Positions 19,861 to 31,679 of a DNA stretch of 64,000 nt are shown here, piece by piece; the stretch's first letter is position 1, and each line of letters begins with the position of its first letter. This stretch comes from Scleroderma bovista (taxonomy: Eukaryota > Basidiomycota > Agaricomycetes > Boletales > Sclerodermataceae): positions 25,079 to 89,078 of the forward strand of contig JAYMGJ010000134.1 of NCBI GenBank assembly GCA_037178675.1. The letters are read 5' to 3'. The notes beneath the pieces were generated by a model. It made no database searches. It worked only from the letters and a program-made list of their open reading frames with translations, and was not told where the DNA came from. The position numbers and the translations under genes are program-made.

Positions 19861-22336
19861 CACTGTGGGAAGTAAACACACCAAAAATCAGTGCCATATG
19901 TGCTGGATATCAGTGTCAAAAGCGCTGGATATCAGTGCCATGTACTCAAAATCAGTGCCAAACAGTGGCACTGATTGGATCATTTTTGCTACTAATAATC
20001 AGTGCCATTGGCACTACTTTTCAGCGTTGAATGGCACTGATTTTAGCGCTGATTTTCATCAACGCTGGCACTGATCTTCAGGCACGTAGCTAACCATCAA
20101 GAATAGTTCAATATATTCATGTGGTCTCGGATACACATAGTAGCCTCTGAAAGGGTTATACCTATGCACCCCGGTCGTAACAACATTGGTCACCCACACG
20201 TCCTCGACTGCATCGCATCATCGCCATCGATCGGTATGGCCATAGGCCCACCGTGAACATCTGTTGTCCTTCGCCACCGTCCATCGTCACTGTCCGGTCA
20301 TTGACTATCATATCCAGCACAGAGCAGTCACGCCTCATTGCCATTGCTTGTCATACGTCGTCATCGCTGTCGTGTCATTGTGGTCATGCCTCATCACCGT
20401 CATCACCATAGTTGTCGCTGTCGTGGTCGTTGCACTTCATCACCGCCACCACCGCCACCGTCGTTGTACCATCATTTTGCCAGGTCATTGTTGTCGTGGT
20501 ACCACACTGGCACTAGCCATTTATGTTGCCTCATTGGCGGCCCTTGCAGGCACAGGGAGAGCAGCAGGAGGATACTAGTTAACTATTAGTTCGTGAAACA
20601 AAATAACAACAAACAAACAAAAACAGAAAGTTGTGGTGGTGTCTGTTGTTGTTGTTGTCACCAAGAGGGGTAGGTAGTTGGAAACATCATGCATGTGGGC
20701 GGTTGTGGGCTTTGGTTGTTGCCATAGTGCAGTGGTGGATCATGGTGGCAGGTGGTGGTCAATGTGTGGGTTAACCCATTGAGGGTTGCGACCCACCTGT
20801 GGGTATGACCCAAACCCTTGGGTCCATGGGTGTGGGCCATTGGCGGGTGCAGGTGTGGGTTGGCGTCTGGACACCTGCGAGTTCACCTATGCAGATCACT
20901 AAGCGGGCAAGCGTGTATTATGTCAAGGTGAACATACCTGCCTACTGCCTCCCACAGGTGCCGTCAGTAGTAGGTGTTGGTGAGCACCCACTGTGGGGGC
21001 AATTAGATTGCATACTGGGCAGGAACATAACTTAGTGATAATAAAGACAGGTAGCTGAAATGTACTTGTACTCTGGCAGTATCCGAATCAGTGTTGTCAT
21101 CCGAGAACGGGAGCGGGACTATGTGGCTCACTTCATATGTTATGTAAGCAGTAAGTGCAATGCACTCATCAGGCTAAATACTGGGTTGGAAATTGAAGTT
21201 GAGCCACATACTCATCCATGACAACGGAAATCATTACCAAACAACACAAATATTTGTTGTAGAATACGGCCAGTCGGATGTTTCAAGACGTGGTTGTGGT
21301 ACGAGGGAAAGATGTAATCGGCGGAGCTTGAAATTCAACGCATTGATAACTTATCATGTGACCTAACTCATTTTCCCAGGCCGCTCTAAGGCAACTCACA
21401 ACGCAACTATCATTGACCTCAACGCACCATGGCTCTGCACATGTAACACTGGTGGGCGGAAATGTAAGTACCGACAAATGAATGATGTCTGGGGCATCAG
21501 CTGCCATGACAAGATGCTTATAAGTACTGCTGCAGGGCTTGCAATGCTGAGGGCGAAGAGACCTTGGTCCTTGCATGCGCACTCGACTCCTCCAGAGACG
21601 ATCTTTCAATTCCTGGACCTCGATGCTTCTATTTGTGTGTACCATGGCATGAATACATATGACAATGACAATGATGGCAACCACCACCTGGATGATTCAC
21701 CACTAGCATTGACAACATGACTGCCACTGGAACCTGGATGACAACACGGTCACCACCACCATCCAGACGACAACAACAATGATGGCAACCATCGCCTCAG
21801 CGGAGGACCCACCACAAGTGTCAATGATGCTGCTGCCACCACCATCACCCTGACCTAGATGACAGCGATGATGTGACCACTGTGACCACCCAGATGATGA
21901 TGATGGTGACACTGCCCACTGCCCAGGTGACCGACCTCTAGCATCGATGATGCAATCACCACCTGGACGATGATGACGATGATGACGACGACTACCTGCA
22001 TCGACACCACGCCACCACCATCGCATAGATAATATATTATATTATTGTATAGCGTGTACTCTAAGGTATCATACTGGAAAACTCAGGATACTGAAAATCA
22101 GCATCACAAAAAATGTAGGACTAAAAATCAGTGCCGGAACAAAATGTGGTACTGATTTTCAGCGCGTTTACTTCCCACAGTGTGGTTTCATTGACAACAT
22201 TGGCAAAGCCTTTGTGACAGGGCGTGTTCGAAGCAATGCAAAGGTTCCATGTGAATGTGGGGACATATCCTCCGATAATAGTTATGATAGTTATTCCGAA
22301 GACGGTTTCAACGAATCTGACGACGATGATTACTGA
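18442..22336 (+). pseudogene. F-box protein gene 1, two nonsense codons and a transposon insertion
   Basis: ATG at 18442 starts MDELTEVHVELARLEKQ, a coiled-coil-like N-terminus, then the F-box (INRLPNELLLRILEFS, residues ~53-68) and a leucine-rich C-terminal region. F-box proteins of this kind link Skp1-Cullin ubiquitin ligases to substrates. Stops lie at 18751-18753 (TGG in the paralog) and 18820-18822. The frame resumes to 19806. A likely short intron and the 2.3 kb element (19861-22182) follow. After removing the element the frame continues to an acidic tail (GFNESDDDDY) and stops at 22334-22336. The paralog at 39988 shows the undisturbed middle. Confidence 0.85.
19861..22182. mobile_element. 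CACTG-ended DNA element (2.32 kb) with subterminal repeats
   Basis: Terminal inverted repeats start CACTGTGGGAAGTAAAC at both ends (17 bp identical). The 4 bp TGGT occurs on both sides (19857-19860 and 22183-22186); a single TGGT keeps the F-box frame open. Copies of AATCAGTGCC and its complement crowd the outer ~230 bp on the left and ~110 bp on the right, like transposase-binding arrays of CACTA-type elements. The interior is low-complexity (CGTCATCGC-type 20160-20500, CACCACCA-type 21640-22020) with no transposase, so it is non-autonomous. Confidence 0.85.
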
Positions 22337-22439
22337 TATGATTACTTTTTCAAAGGCATACATAGTAGGTATTCACGTTTAGATTCAGATTTACTAGCTC
22401 TTTGATGACTTGTATGAGCAGTAAGTGTTGAGATACACA

Positions 22440-22867
22440 TATGGGTATCATAAACGAATGATATCATCGGAAGTCAAGCACCACTCACGCTGCCTTGACT
22501 CTGAATACTTTTTGGTCTTGGGCGATGGCGTGTCCACGTAGTCACTAGAAGTAGACCTTTAGCAACAATCGTAGGTTGCAGATGAGGATGAAAACTTACA
22601 ATGTCAGCACATGGAACAGTTGAAATGATGTCTTTCACGACTGCTGCAAGCACTTTGACGTGTGCAGGGGTGAACATGGTGTCATGAGACTCGAGAGCCA
22701 GCGGCAATCTTCATGTCCTGGTTCTTGATACGCGCATCCCAACCATTGTGATCATCTGCACCAGCCTTGTCGAAATCGCTGGTGGCCACTGCAGCATCAT
22801 GACCTATCCTTCGGCATGATAAGCATAGTGGGGCTGTTGTATGTAGAAGTCAACCTTGTAAGCAAAC
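22440..22867 (-). pseudogene. PKS-NRPS thioesterase-end remnant, part 1
   Basis: Matches 41403-41822, the last coding part of the hybrid synthase gene, including the terminal intron region and the His-containing SHDTMFTP segment. It has several indels (for example near 22545 and 22850). It stops at the ATT target site of the 15.66 kb element and continues at 38527. Confidence 0.9.
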
Positions 22868-22870
22868 ATT

Positions 22871-22944
22871 AGGGGAATTCACAGTTCGTTTTCGTTGGCC
22901 ATTTTCGACCGTTTTCAACACTGTTTTCATTTTCGTTTTCGTTG
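22871..22944 (+). repeat. left terminal inverted repeat of the 15.66 kb element
   Basis: First 30 bp identical to the reverse complement of 38497-38526; then imperfect, dominated by GTTTTCG motifs. Confidence 0.95.
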
Positions 22945-23329
22945 TCGGATAAGGCTGAAAACGTTGATTTGCTTTGACATCCCCCATTTTCACTCTGTTT
23001 TCGTTTGTTTTCACTTGTCCATTACACACCTAATCATGTGTAAGGTTCACCCAACGCCAGACGGCGATTAGGTCATGGGAGGGTCCTGATAAGGCTAACC
23101 CAGTGATTTCCGTCCAAGGTATTTAGGTTATTGTGAAATACATAGAACATACAAATGGTTCCAAATGTATAGCATGGGTTGTCACAGAGATTGGCCACTC
23201 CCTTTCACATACATTCCTGTTCGCTTGAGTCCCAAATACATGATACATAGTATAAGTCACCTGCCATTATTGTCCTGAGAAAGGTTCCCACTGTCATTTT
23301 TTAGAACCTCACAGCTTTATCACGAAACA
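22945..23329. other. gene-free stretch next to the left terminal repeat
   Basis: No gene recognised. It holds more GTTTTC-type motifs near the end, then ordinary sequence up to the GTG-rich satellite. Confidence 0.5.
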
Positions 23330-24455
23330 AAGGGCGGAGGGTCCCTACTTCTAAGGTCAGACAATCGCCGTCTGTCCCTGCGGTGGCACTGGCTGCCCAG
23401 GGTCATTGTCGTTGTCCGCCCGTCCCTGTGGCTGCTCTGATCGTCATCGTCGTTGCCATCCATCCCGCCAGCTGCCCTGATTGCCGTTGTCATTGTTGTG
23501 TCATCGCCGGTCGTGGTGGTGGTGATCATGTCGTAGCGTGCTGGGGCTGGTCATCATCGTCACACCAGTGGCGGTGGTGGTTGTGTCGTACTGGGGCTGG
23601 AGTCATCATCGTCGACGCTGGTGATGGGGTGGTGGCCGTTGACGATCCGTGCGGTAGTGGCCGTCTGCGTCGCCATTTGGTGCAGTAGAGAGGGTGGTGG
23701 TGGTGGTTGGCATTGTGGTGTCGCCGTTGGGTGTGGTGGAGAGGGTGGTGGTGTCGCCGTTGGGTGCGGTGGTGGCTGTCATCGCCGTTGTTTGGCACGG
23801 TGGAGAGGGTGGTGGTGGTGGTTTGCGTTGCGTTGGTGGCAGTGTCATCATCGTCGGCGGTGCAGTGTGGTTGTCGTTGACGGCATTTGGTGGTGGTCGT
23901 GTGGTTGTGGTGGTCAGCGTTGCATTGGTGGTGTCGTTGTCATCATCGCGTTGTGGTTGGTGTGCAGGTGCGGGTGCCCACGCAGACTCGACCTGTAAGA
24001 ATGCTTATTAGTAAAAAAATAAAAAAAATAAACATACCTCGTAGTAGCAGAGGCAATCGCACTCTGCGGGCATACATGTATGCAGGTGGAGGTGCGGACC
24101 CTGCACGCAAAGGCCTGTAAAAATAGTTAGTAAATGAAAAAAGGACACACCTGTGTGGTGCAATTGTGCTGTGGTGATGGTGTGGGAGTGGCAGCCGTGT
24201 CATGCATGAACAGTTGACAGTGTGATTATTACAGTGCCACTGGTGGTGGAGTGGGGGTGGGGGTGGGGTAAGTGATGGGACTTAGAGAAATTCTGTGAAG
24301 TTACCTTATGTAACACGTACTGTAAACGTACTGTGTCAGCGCTGGGTTCCCATGGAACTGGGACCCTGTGGTAACGTGTGCTGTAAGCGCTGTCAAATAC
24401 TGTACTATTACGGTAATTACTGTCAGTACTGTCCCGAAATAAGGGATTTGCTGAT
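23330..24455 (-). mobile_element. truncated CATCAGCAA-ended satellite element (copy C)
   Basis: The right end, 24250-24455, is the reverse complement of the left end of the element at 61125 (CATCAGCAAATCCCTTATTTC, then a matching stretch through the CCCCACCCCC tract). Inside is a GTGGTGG-rich low-complexity block (23500-23960) like the CAC-rich block of that element. The opposite end (CATCAGCAAAACC) was not found near 23300, so this copy is truncated or its other end has diverged. Confidence 0.7.
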
Positions 24456-27400
24456 GCTATTCACTGTAACAAAGGAATTGACCTTGTAGAAGAGGTCTTT
24501 TGATGAGTTTGCATTTGTTGAAGTGGATGGAACAACTTTTGCAGACAGGGTTGTCTGCCATTCTACTGGGGGAATGATTTTTCTGCTTTTACTCCCCACA
24601 GTACTGGTTGGTAGGTGAGTTGCACCTTGGAAAGGAATATAAAAATTGCTTGATACAAATAATAATTGGCTTACCAATAGATTTTGGCTCTGTAGTAGAC
24701 AGACCAATGAGATGTCGTTGTTCAGGACTTTTGTCCATGTATTCCAAAACACTATCCCCTGCCCTTACCCACTGCATAGTTATGGGATCCTTCCAGTATC
24801 CTCCTGTAACAATGTGCTTGACAGCATCATGCTCAGCAAATTTGTGACAAGTATCTTGGCTAGGTGCCTGGCGATTGCTGAATACAGATGCTAGTCAAAA
24901 GACATGATTGAAGGACTCATATCTCTCTGTAGAGAAAAGAATTGCAGGGCCAAACCGCCTGATGAACATTGGAAGATGAAGGAGGAAATGAAATTTTGCT
25001 TTGGTGAGCAAAATGCTTGGTGCACATTGTGCAGAGAGAGATAGGAAGTCCTCAATTGTACGTGATAGAGTTGCCTTAGTGGTATTGCCCTCAGTATATA
25101 TTTATCAAATCAAACATAATTACTTACAAGGTAAGTTTCAGTGTTCTCAATAGTAGTATGCCAGAGGAGAACAATAAGCTTTCCAATGGTGCTCCAGCCA
25201 TCAAGGACAGTCTGTGGAACAAGGTCATATATTAAATAGGGCATGACCTGTGCAAGGCTCTTGAAATGCCGTCCAATCAAGCCCCCCTTATAGCGAACAA
25301 TATAATCAGCCCCAAGAGTTGTGGAACCAAGTCCCCCTTTCTCAACAGAATCCAGGCGGGTTTGGAAAATGCCAATAAAATTTGCCTTGTCCAGAATGTA
25401 TACTGTCTGGCCCCAAAAGTACTTCACCACTCCAAGAAGAATAGTGTGAAGGATCTCAGTGGGGGTGTCCTGGTGGATATTGAGGCCAGCCATACCAAGA
25501 AGAGGGTTAATATGATCATCAAGAGATTGACCACCAAGTAATGCATCAAGCTCTTGCTGGAGCTGTGCACAAACCTCATTCTCAGGGATAGCTGCTGTTC
25601 CTGCCTTGCGTTTCCTTAAGCGTTTTCCAAGCTCAAGGAGGTGTTCAATAATTGAATCAGTGGCAGCATCATGTGTGCCAGTTTTGCTCACTTCTGCTTT
25701 GACCTTTGTAGTCCCCCCTGACAGCATTGACAGTCTTATTTGCTCCTTGATTTCAGCCAGTGTTCCTTCTGGTGTCCGTAATTCTCCACACTAAATAAAT
25801 GTCAGAATAGCACTTGCAATATATAATATTACTGACTTTGAAAAGATCAGTATATCCTTTATCAGTCCTCTTTTCTGCATTTGTACCACCCACTCTGCAT
25901 GTCCGGCAGAAATAATTGCATTTGAGACCTCCATGACTGCATTCCTCTGCTTGCATTGGATTGTCCCCACCATGGAAATGGTCATATGGGATAACCATTA
26001 CTTCCTCTTCATACTTGCAGTCCCAGGTAATAATACCACTATCTGCTGCTTCTCTATTATGATTTCTCATAATCAATGAAAGCACAATAACAAATAAGGA
26101 AATGGCTTACTGTATAGACTTTTTTACTCCTTGCATAAGTTCTAGAGGAGCAGCATGAGGTGATGACGACACAAATCGTACACAGAACTCTTTCTCCAGC
26201 ATTTCACGAGGCATTGATGCATTTGACATGTACACAACATGATGCTTGTTCCATTGCTTTGATACATTGCCTGAGACATCATCCATGAAGATTATGAGGG
26301 GGACAGTGAGTACCATCCTCCCTCCTGACTTCACCCGCAATGGGTTTGGCATCAGCTTTGCATGGTGAGCAGAAGATGCTGATATAAATATATTTAGTGA
26401 TGTGTATTTATTATTATAGTTGGCTCACTAACCTGTGAAACCCACTGAAAACTCTGTTGGGTGGCTGGAGATGTCCTCAAATGTCTGTGAAAATGTTGAG
26501 ATAGGAGTGATAATTTGTTTTGGGTCAACAGCAAAACCCACCTGTGTGCAGTTGCCCATGAATATACAAGGCTCTCACCAGAAGATATGTTAGATAACTC
26601 ACTTCAGTCCAAGATACTTTATGCCCTAAAGCAAGCACCTCTGTCTCTGAGGTGGGGCCTAGTTTTGCCTGAAAAAATTTCTTGGGAGTGAAGTATTGCT
26701 TTGAGGATTGCTGAAGTAACTCATTGACAAAATATATGTCATGGTTGACACGAACAGATGGGGGGGCCAGCCCATCAGGAAGTTCTTCAAGCATTTTCTG
26801 TCCATGATGAACCTGTGACATGTGACCTTGGCCATCTTCAGGATAATCTTGCATTGTGAAGCAGGTGAGGGGATTTGCAAAATCCTAGAACAAAAAAATT
26901 ATTAGATATCTGTTTTAATATCTAGATCAAGTTATCTACCATTGCAATAGCCTTGCTAATAGCATTCAAATAAAAAGTATTACCAGAGGGCACAGTGATC
27001 TGCTCTGTTGGGTTTCCAAGGAGCTTCAATATGTTTGCAGAGGTCTTCTGAAGTCCATACAGGGATGGGACATTTGTTGCACCTAGTTTTTTTGCCCAAG
27101 CTAACACTGCCTGCTTTTGTGCTTGTGAAAAGTGAAGGTGAGAAGAGCTGAATAGAAGATGTGTTGCAAAATCCTATTTAATATGTGTTAGTCCAATTTA
27201 ATAGACAATATGAATCACTTACACCCATTGATTTCCAGGGATAGAATGGCATTCCAGGAGAGCTATTCCCACCCTGACCAATTTGCACATGACCTTCATG
27301 GAGATTATTTGCAGCTCCTGCTAAGAAATAAACAATCAGCAAATTATCCATTAATTCAAAAATATACACACCTGACATATTATGAGGTGGATCCTCATCT

Positions 27401-27979
27401 TCATCATCCCCTCCATAATCACTTTCATCTGTCTCAAGTCCCAGCTCCTCACCAAGAGGCTGCATTATGCAATTTAGGAGAGACTCCCCACGTTCCATCT
27501 TGCCTTGCATCTCCTCAAAATAGTCTGTGAACTCATACATGTGCTCTGTCCTGAAGTCTTCCCAAAGATTTTCCACTGGGTATTCAACAGGATCAACTTC
27601 CATATCAAGATTTGGAGGGGATTGGCTCTCATCTGGGTGGCCCAGCTGTCCCAGCTTTGGGTCAATTGATATGACCTGGTATTTGGAGCCATATGGATTC
27701 GAGCCCAACACAGCAGTAGGAGTAAAATTTGTGGACCTTTCCTTTATATGTTGAACACATTTCTTGTGTTTCTTTAATTCAGAGTGGCCTTTGACATGGC
27801 AGGAGAGCATTTTGAGGAATGCACCACCACGCTTGGGGCAAGCACGGCATACAACCTCTCCAGTACCATTTAATTCAATAAAAACTAAATTCTATCAGTG
27901 GTTACAGTTATATTTCAAGAATAAATGTCATACCCTCTGGATCCAGAAGCCCCTGGCAGTTTTTGGATGACTTTGGCAT
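24456..27979 (-). pseudogene. transposase-like protein of a large agaricomycete family
   Basis: A multi-exon minus-strand gene starting near 27979 (MPKSSKNCQGLLDPEG). It has Cys/His-rich putative zinc-binding segments (VVCRACPKRGGAF...H..H; CNYFCRTCRVGG) and blocks typical of a recurrent agaricomycete protein: FMDDVSGNVSKQWNKH, GDNPMQAEECSH and HQDTPTEILHTILLGVVKYFW. A further block is RFGPAILFSTERYESFNHVF. Exons are roughly 27979-27180, 27107-26500, 26380-26110, 26050-25840, 25790-25130 and 25080-24456. A TGA at 24895-24897 falls where I recall Arg in relatives, and the 3' end is replaced by the satellite element. I think it is a DNA-transposon protein but cannot assign the superfamily. Confidence 0.55.
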
Positions 27980-28142
27980 TGGGAATGGCAACTGAGGACT
28001 GTCAAAGTGTAGCAGACATGAAGGAGGACTGGAGAAGTGCAATACTTTGCATTTCCACAGCTTTCCTCCACATCTGCCATGAGGTTGATGCACGGACCAG
28101 GCTCCTGTGCATGCGCGGTGCTCGTGTCATAGTGTTGGCAGA

Positions 28143-28154
28143 AGTCACGTGACT
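28143..28154. promoter_or_regulatory. palindromic CACGTG-containing site between divergent genes
   Basis: AGTCACGTGACT, a perfect 12 bp palindrome with a CACGTG E-box core, lies between the minus-strand transposase-like gene and the plus-strand gene starting at 28219. It is a candidate shared control site. Confidence 0.3.
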
Positions 28155-28218
28155 GTGTTTCAACCATTGCGCTCCATTCCATTCCACCTCTCAGCATTCA
28201 GTGCTCAGCCCACAACCA

Positions 28219-28947
28219 CCCATGGCAACATTTGTTGTCAATACCATTCAAAGTTCTGGAGGACTTTGTCTGGATCCCATCACTCTCTCTGTACATTTCC
28301 GTGGAAATGTACAACCGCATGTAGCGCCTTTACCTGAATGTGTGGTATGTTTTCAATTTTTTATCTTTCTACTATCTGACAAGCACTTTTTTCAGCCAAT
28401 TCAAGTATCCATGAAGCTTCCAGATGAATACTTCAACATTCGGCCGATTATTGAAGAGGAGAAAATTGCACAAACGGAGCGTTCGCCACTGACTATTAGT
28501 ACCGCCTTGTCACTGGTAAGTTTGTACATCCACAGCACCTTCGTCAGTCTGATGCCTTTTCGTCAGGACTCCTTCCCCTTTCTTCCACTTCCACGCCATT
28601 TTGACCGTCAAAGTGGCGAAGCATGGGCCGAACTCGCAATGCTTATCCAGTCTGTCTTGGTCCAAAGTTCGCATGAGGAAGAAATGCCTTGTTACGTTCT
28701 GGCTCGTGAATTTTTTTGGATGGCTTTTGTCGCTGCATTTCTGTCCTTTCCATTTGGTGAATGGCCTGAGTGGGACTCACGCATCCCCATGCGAGGTACC
28801 TTCATTTCTGCATGGGTAGAGGATTTAGATCTATCTCTTCCAATCCAGGGAGCGCAGTTTTCTCAGTCCGTCCGTCAGTATATTTGGGACGAGCTTGCAG
28901 ACGCTGTTACCTTTTTTTTCTCCATGTCTCTTCTCTCAGACTTGTAG
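28219..28947 (+). CDS. hypothetical protein, cargo of the 15.66 kb element
   Basis: ATG at 28219 (MATFVVNTIQSSGG) with two probable introns, about 28343-28395 (gtatgt...cag) and 28516-28566 (gtaagt...cag). The frame then runs to a TAG at 28945-28947 through DSFPFLPLPRHFDRQSGEAW and a hydrophobic, Trp/Phe-rich segment (FFWMAFVAAFLSFPFGEW). The product would be about 200 residues, acidic in the middle. It is divergent from the transposase-like gene and shares its short upstream region. I do not recognise a family. Confidence 0.5.
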   Translation, partial: PMATFVVNTIQSSGGLCLDPITLSVHFRGNVQPHVAPLPECVVCFQFFIFLLSDKHFFQPIQVSMKLPDEYFNIRPIIEEEKIAQTERSPLTISTALSLVSLYIHSTFVSLMPFRQDSFPFLPLPRHFDRQSGEAWAELAMLIQSVLVQSSHEEEMPCYVLAREFFWMAFVAAFLSFPFGEWPEWDSRIPMRGTFISAWVEDLDLSLPIQGAQFSQSVRQYIWDELADAVTFFFSMSLLSDL

Positions 28948-28949
28948 CT

Positions 28950-29505
28950 TGTATTCTGTATCTGATACATTTGTTCGTGTCAATGCCATAATACATTGTT
29001 GTCTATCCTACATGTTTGGATTGAGTGATGTACTACTGACTTAGAGCACTAGGCCCAAACCTCATTCTGTACTTAACATTAAGATGAATGTCCAATAAAT
29101 GAGCCATTAATGCTCGCTGATCATTGAATATAACCTGCACTAAGCATTGTACCAAGCATAGGTATGACCCCAGCAAAGAAATATATACTGAATATTACAT
29201 CTCATGTGCACAGCTATGTCGCGCGCATAAATGTGGAACCAATCTCTGACCTCAGACGAGCCTCAGAAATCTTGTGTCAGCAGTACATACCTGAATTTGT
29301 GCCTGTTGAATAATTACCCAAATCAGCTTGGTTTACTCTATGTAGGTCCATTTAACGTCAAACACATGACAACATAATAATTTCCGTTAAATGTTATTTA
29401 ATGGGTTTCCTAATTTAGGCGTGTAGCACAACAACATTTTCGGAGTTTGAATATGTAGTAGCTAGAAATCTCCGAGATCACAATCACACCTTATCAGAAA
29501 CCACT
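28950..29505. other. spacer upstream of the Harbinger-type nuclease gene
   Basis: AT-rich and without a gene. It contains the probable promoter of the downstream nuclease gene. Confidence 0.5.
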
Positions 29506-30982
29506 ATGCCTCGTACCACAGAGAGGCAGAAAGCTGCAGAAACCCTTCTTGATGTCTACCTGGCTACTCTACTGGCTGAGTCCCATGATCCCCCAACCTC
29601 TTCTGACTCTTCTGACTCTGGTTCTGAGAGCTTAAGCTCAGAATCATCTGATGAAAGCTTGCCTGGCTTATCAGCCAGTGATACTGTGTTAACTGCCCTT
29701 CAAGGGCTGTATATGCAGCGTTACTTGACTGATTGTGGCCCTATCAAGAAGACAAGTGCCAACTTGCAACTACTCCTTACTGATTGGAAGGCCAATCGTC
29801 CAGAGATTTTCAGATCTCATCTTGGTGTCACTCCAGCATGCTTTGACCTTCTAGTCGAGGCCCTTCAGGTGGATCCCATATTTCACAACCAGGCCCATAT
29901 AGAGCAAATGGCAGTACAAGACCAGATTGCCATTGCTCTCTATCGCTTTCGTCACTATGGGAATGCTGCAACAACAGTCAAGGTTGCTCTCTGGGCTGGC
30001 ATTGGTTATGGTACAGTATGCCTGGTGACTAACTGTGTCATGAAGGCAGTATGTTCAGAGCAATTTTGTCAATCTGCCCTGCACTGGCCTGATGATGACA
30101 TGAAGGAGAAAGCCAAGGTCTGGGTGGAAGAGCATTCTTGTCCTGCATGGCGGGATGGTTGGTGCATGGTTGATGGGACCTTAATACCCTTGCATGCCCA
30201 TCCTGGCTTTTATGGAAATACCTGGTTTGATCGGAAGTCCAATTATTCACTCAATGTCCAGGTATGTCATCTTTAGATTACCTTTGATCCTTCATTCTTC
30301 TTATCATTTTCAAGGTTGTATCAACCCCTGATCTTCAGATCATTGACTATGCAGTTGGCTTGCCAGGTAGCCAGCATGATGCCACTGCCTTCTCTGATAC
30401 TCGCATTGCAAAGGACCATAACATCCTATTGGATAATGAGGAATTTTTATGGGGTGATTCTGCCTACCCTCTGCATATCTGGTGTCAAGCACCTTATAAA
30501 AAGTAAGTCATGAGTATCCAGTGTACTATATTTCCATGTCTTATGTTTACAGACCAGAGAAAGATATTCCTGAGAACAAGACTCATAATTATTATGTCTC
30601 AAATATACGCATCTGCTCTGAGCACTGTATTGGATTTATCAAGGGGCGCTGGTCATCTCTGCATGGGCTTCGAGTCAACATTAACAATGAGGATCATATC
30701 AAATATGCAGTGCTGTGGATCATCTCCTGTATCCATCTGCATGCATTTGCAACAGGGCATGAAACTGGCATCAACACCTCAACTGATACATTCTATCAAA
30801 ATGGAATTAAAATTATAGAGAAGGAAGCACAAAGGTATGCTGATTGGTATGCAGAAAGGGAAGCAAATGCAGGGAAAATAGAGGCAGAAAGGGAAGAGTC
30901 AAGGGATATTGAATTACTGGAGGGGAAAATTAAAAGGGAAGAACTGAAGAAAAGCCTATTTGAATTTTTGTATAGTCAGTGA
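29506..30982 (+). CDS. PIF/Harbinger-type DDE nuclease (transposase)
   Basis: Three exons, 29506-30261, 30315-30502 and 30553-30982, joined in frame with gtatgt/gtaagt donors. A Ser-rich acidic N-terminus leads to a helix-turn-helix-like region and the DDE_Tnp_4-type nuclease core. All three catalytic residues are seen: Asp in MVDGTLIPL, Asp in LWGDSAYPL and Glu in CSEHCIGFIKGRW. The C-terminus is a charged coiled-coil-like tail (RYADWYAEREANAGKIEAERE). It would cut at the element ends in the nucleus together with the partner protein encoded at 31285-38285. No stop or frameshift is visible, so this gene may still be functional. Confidence 0.88.
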
Positions 30983-31104
30983 TGAAATTAGTATTTGAAA
31001 AGTTGGGGATCAATAGCAGAGGAGGGTATACAAGTAGAACAAATCCTAGCTAATAGAAGATGTGTGTGGGGGGGGGAGAATTATTCAGAAAATGTGTTCT
31101 ATTG

Positions 31105-31275
31105 TGATGGCATCCAAATTAGTATGAAGAGGCTAAAAAGTATGCTGAAAGGGAAGCAAATTCAGGGAGAATAGAGGAAGAACAGGAAGAGTCAAGGGAT
31201 ATTAAATGATTGGAGGGGAAAATTAAAAGAAAAGAGCCAAAGAAAAGCTTAATTGAATTTTTTGAATAGTCAGCA
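31105..31275 (+). repeat. degenerate duplicate of the nuclease C-terminal tail
   Basis: Repeats 30805-30985 (AAAGGGAAGCAAATxCAGGGA and GGAGGGGAAAATTAAAAG shared) about 290 bp downstream, with a stop in the duplicate. It is probably a tandem duplication of the gene end. Confidence 0.75.
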
Positions 31276-31679
31276 ATGAAGAAGCTATTTGGAAAGTTGA
31301 GGATCAAGAGCAAAAGGGGGCATACTAGTAGAGCCAATCCCAGCTTGGAGTTGCTCAAGCTTAATCTGCCTGTCCATCATCATGAGCTCATGAGCTCGCT
31401 GACAATCTGCCTCCTTCTGCTGATGCTTGAGGCAAAGTTGCTCGATCTCAAGTGCAGTGTTATGTGCAGCCTCCCTCTTGATAAGCTCCCGCTTAGTCTT
31501 CTCCTTGGAAGTATAAAGAGTCATCTGCAGTCGAGCTGCACGCTCCCCCTCCACAAGCTCCTGAAGGGTCTTCTTTTTCTTAACAGAAGACTGGCCTATG
31601 GAGGGTGAGGCAGGACGTTTCAAATCATGCTTCACCTTGGGAACAGGGGTGGCCATCATCAGCAACATGACAATTTGTC

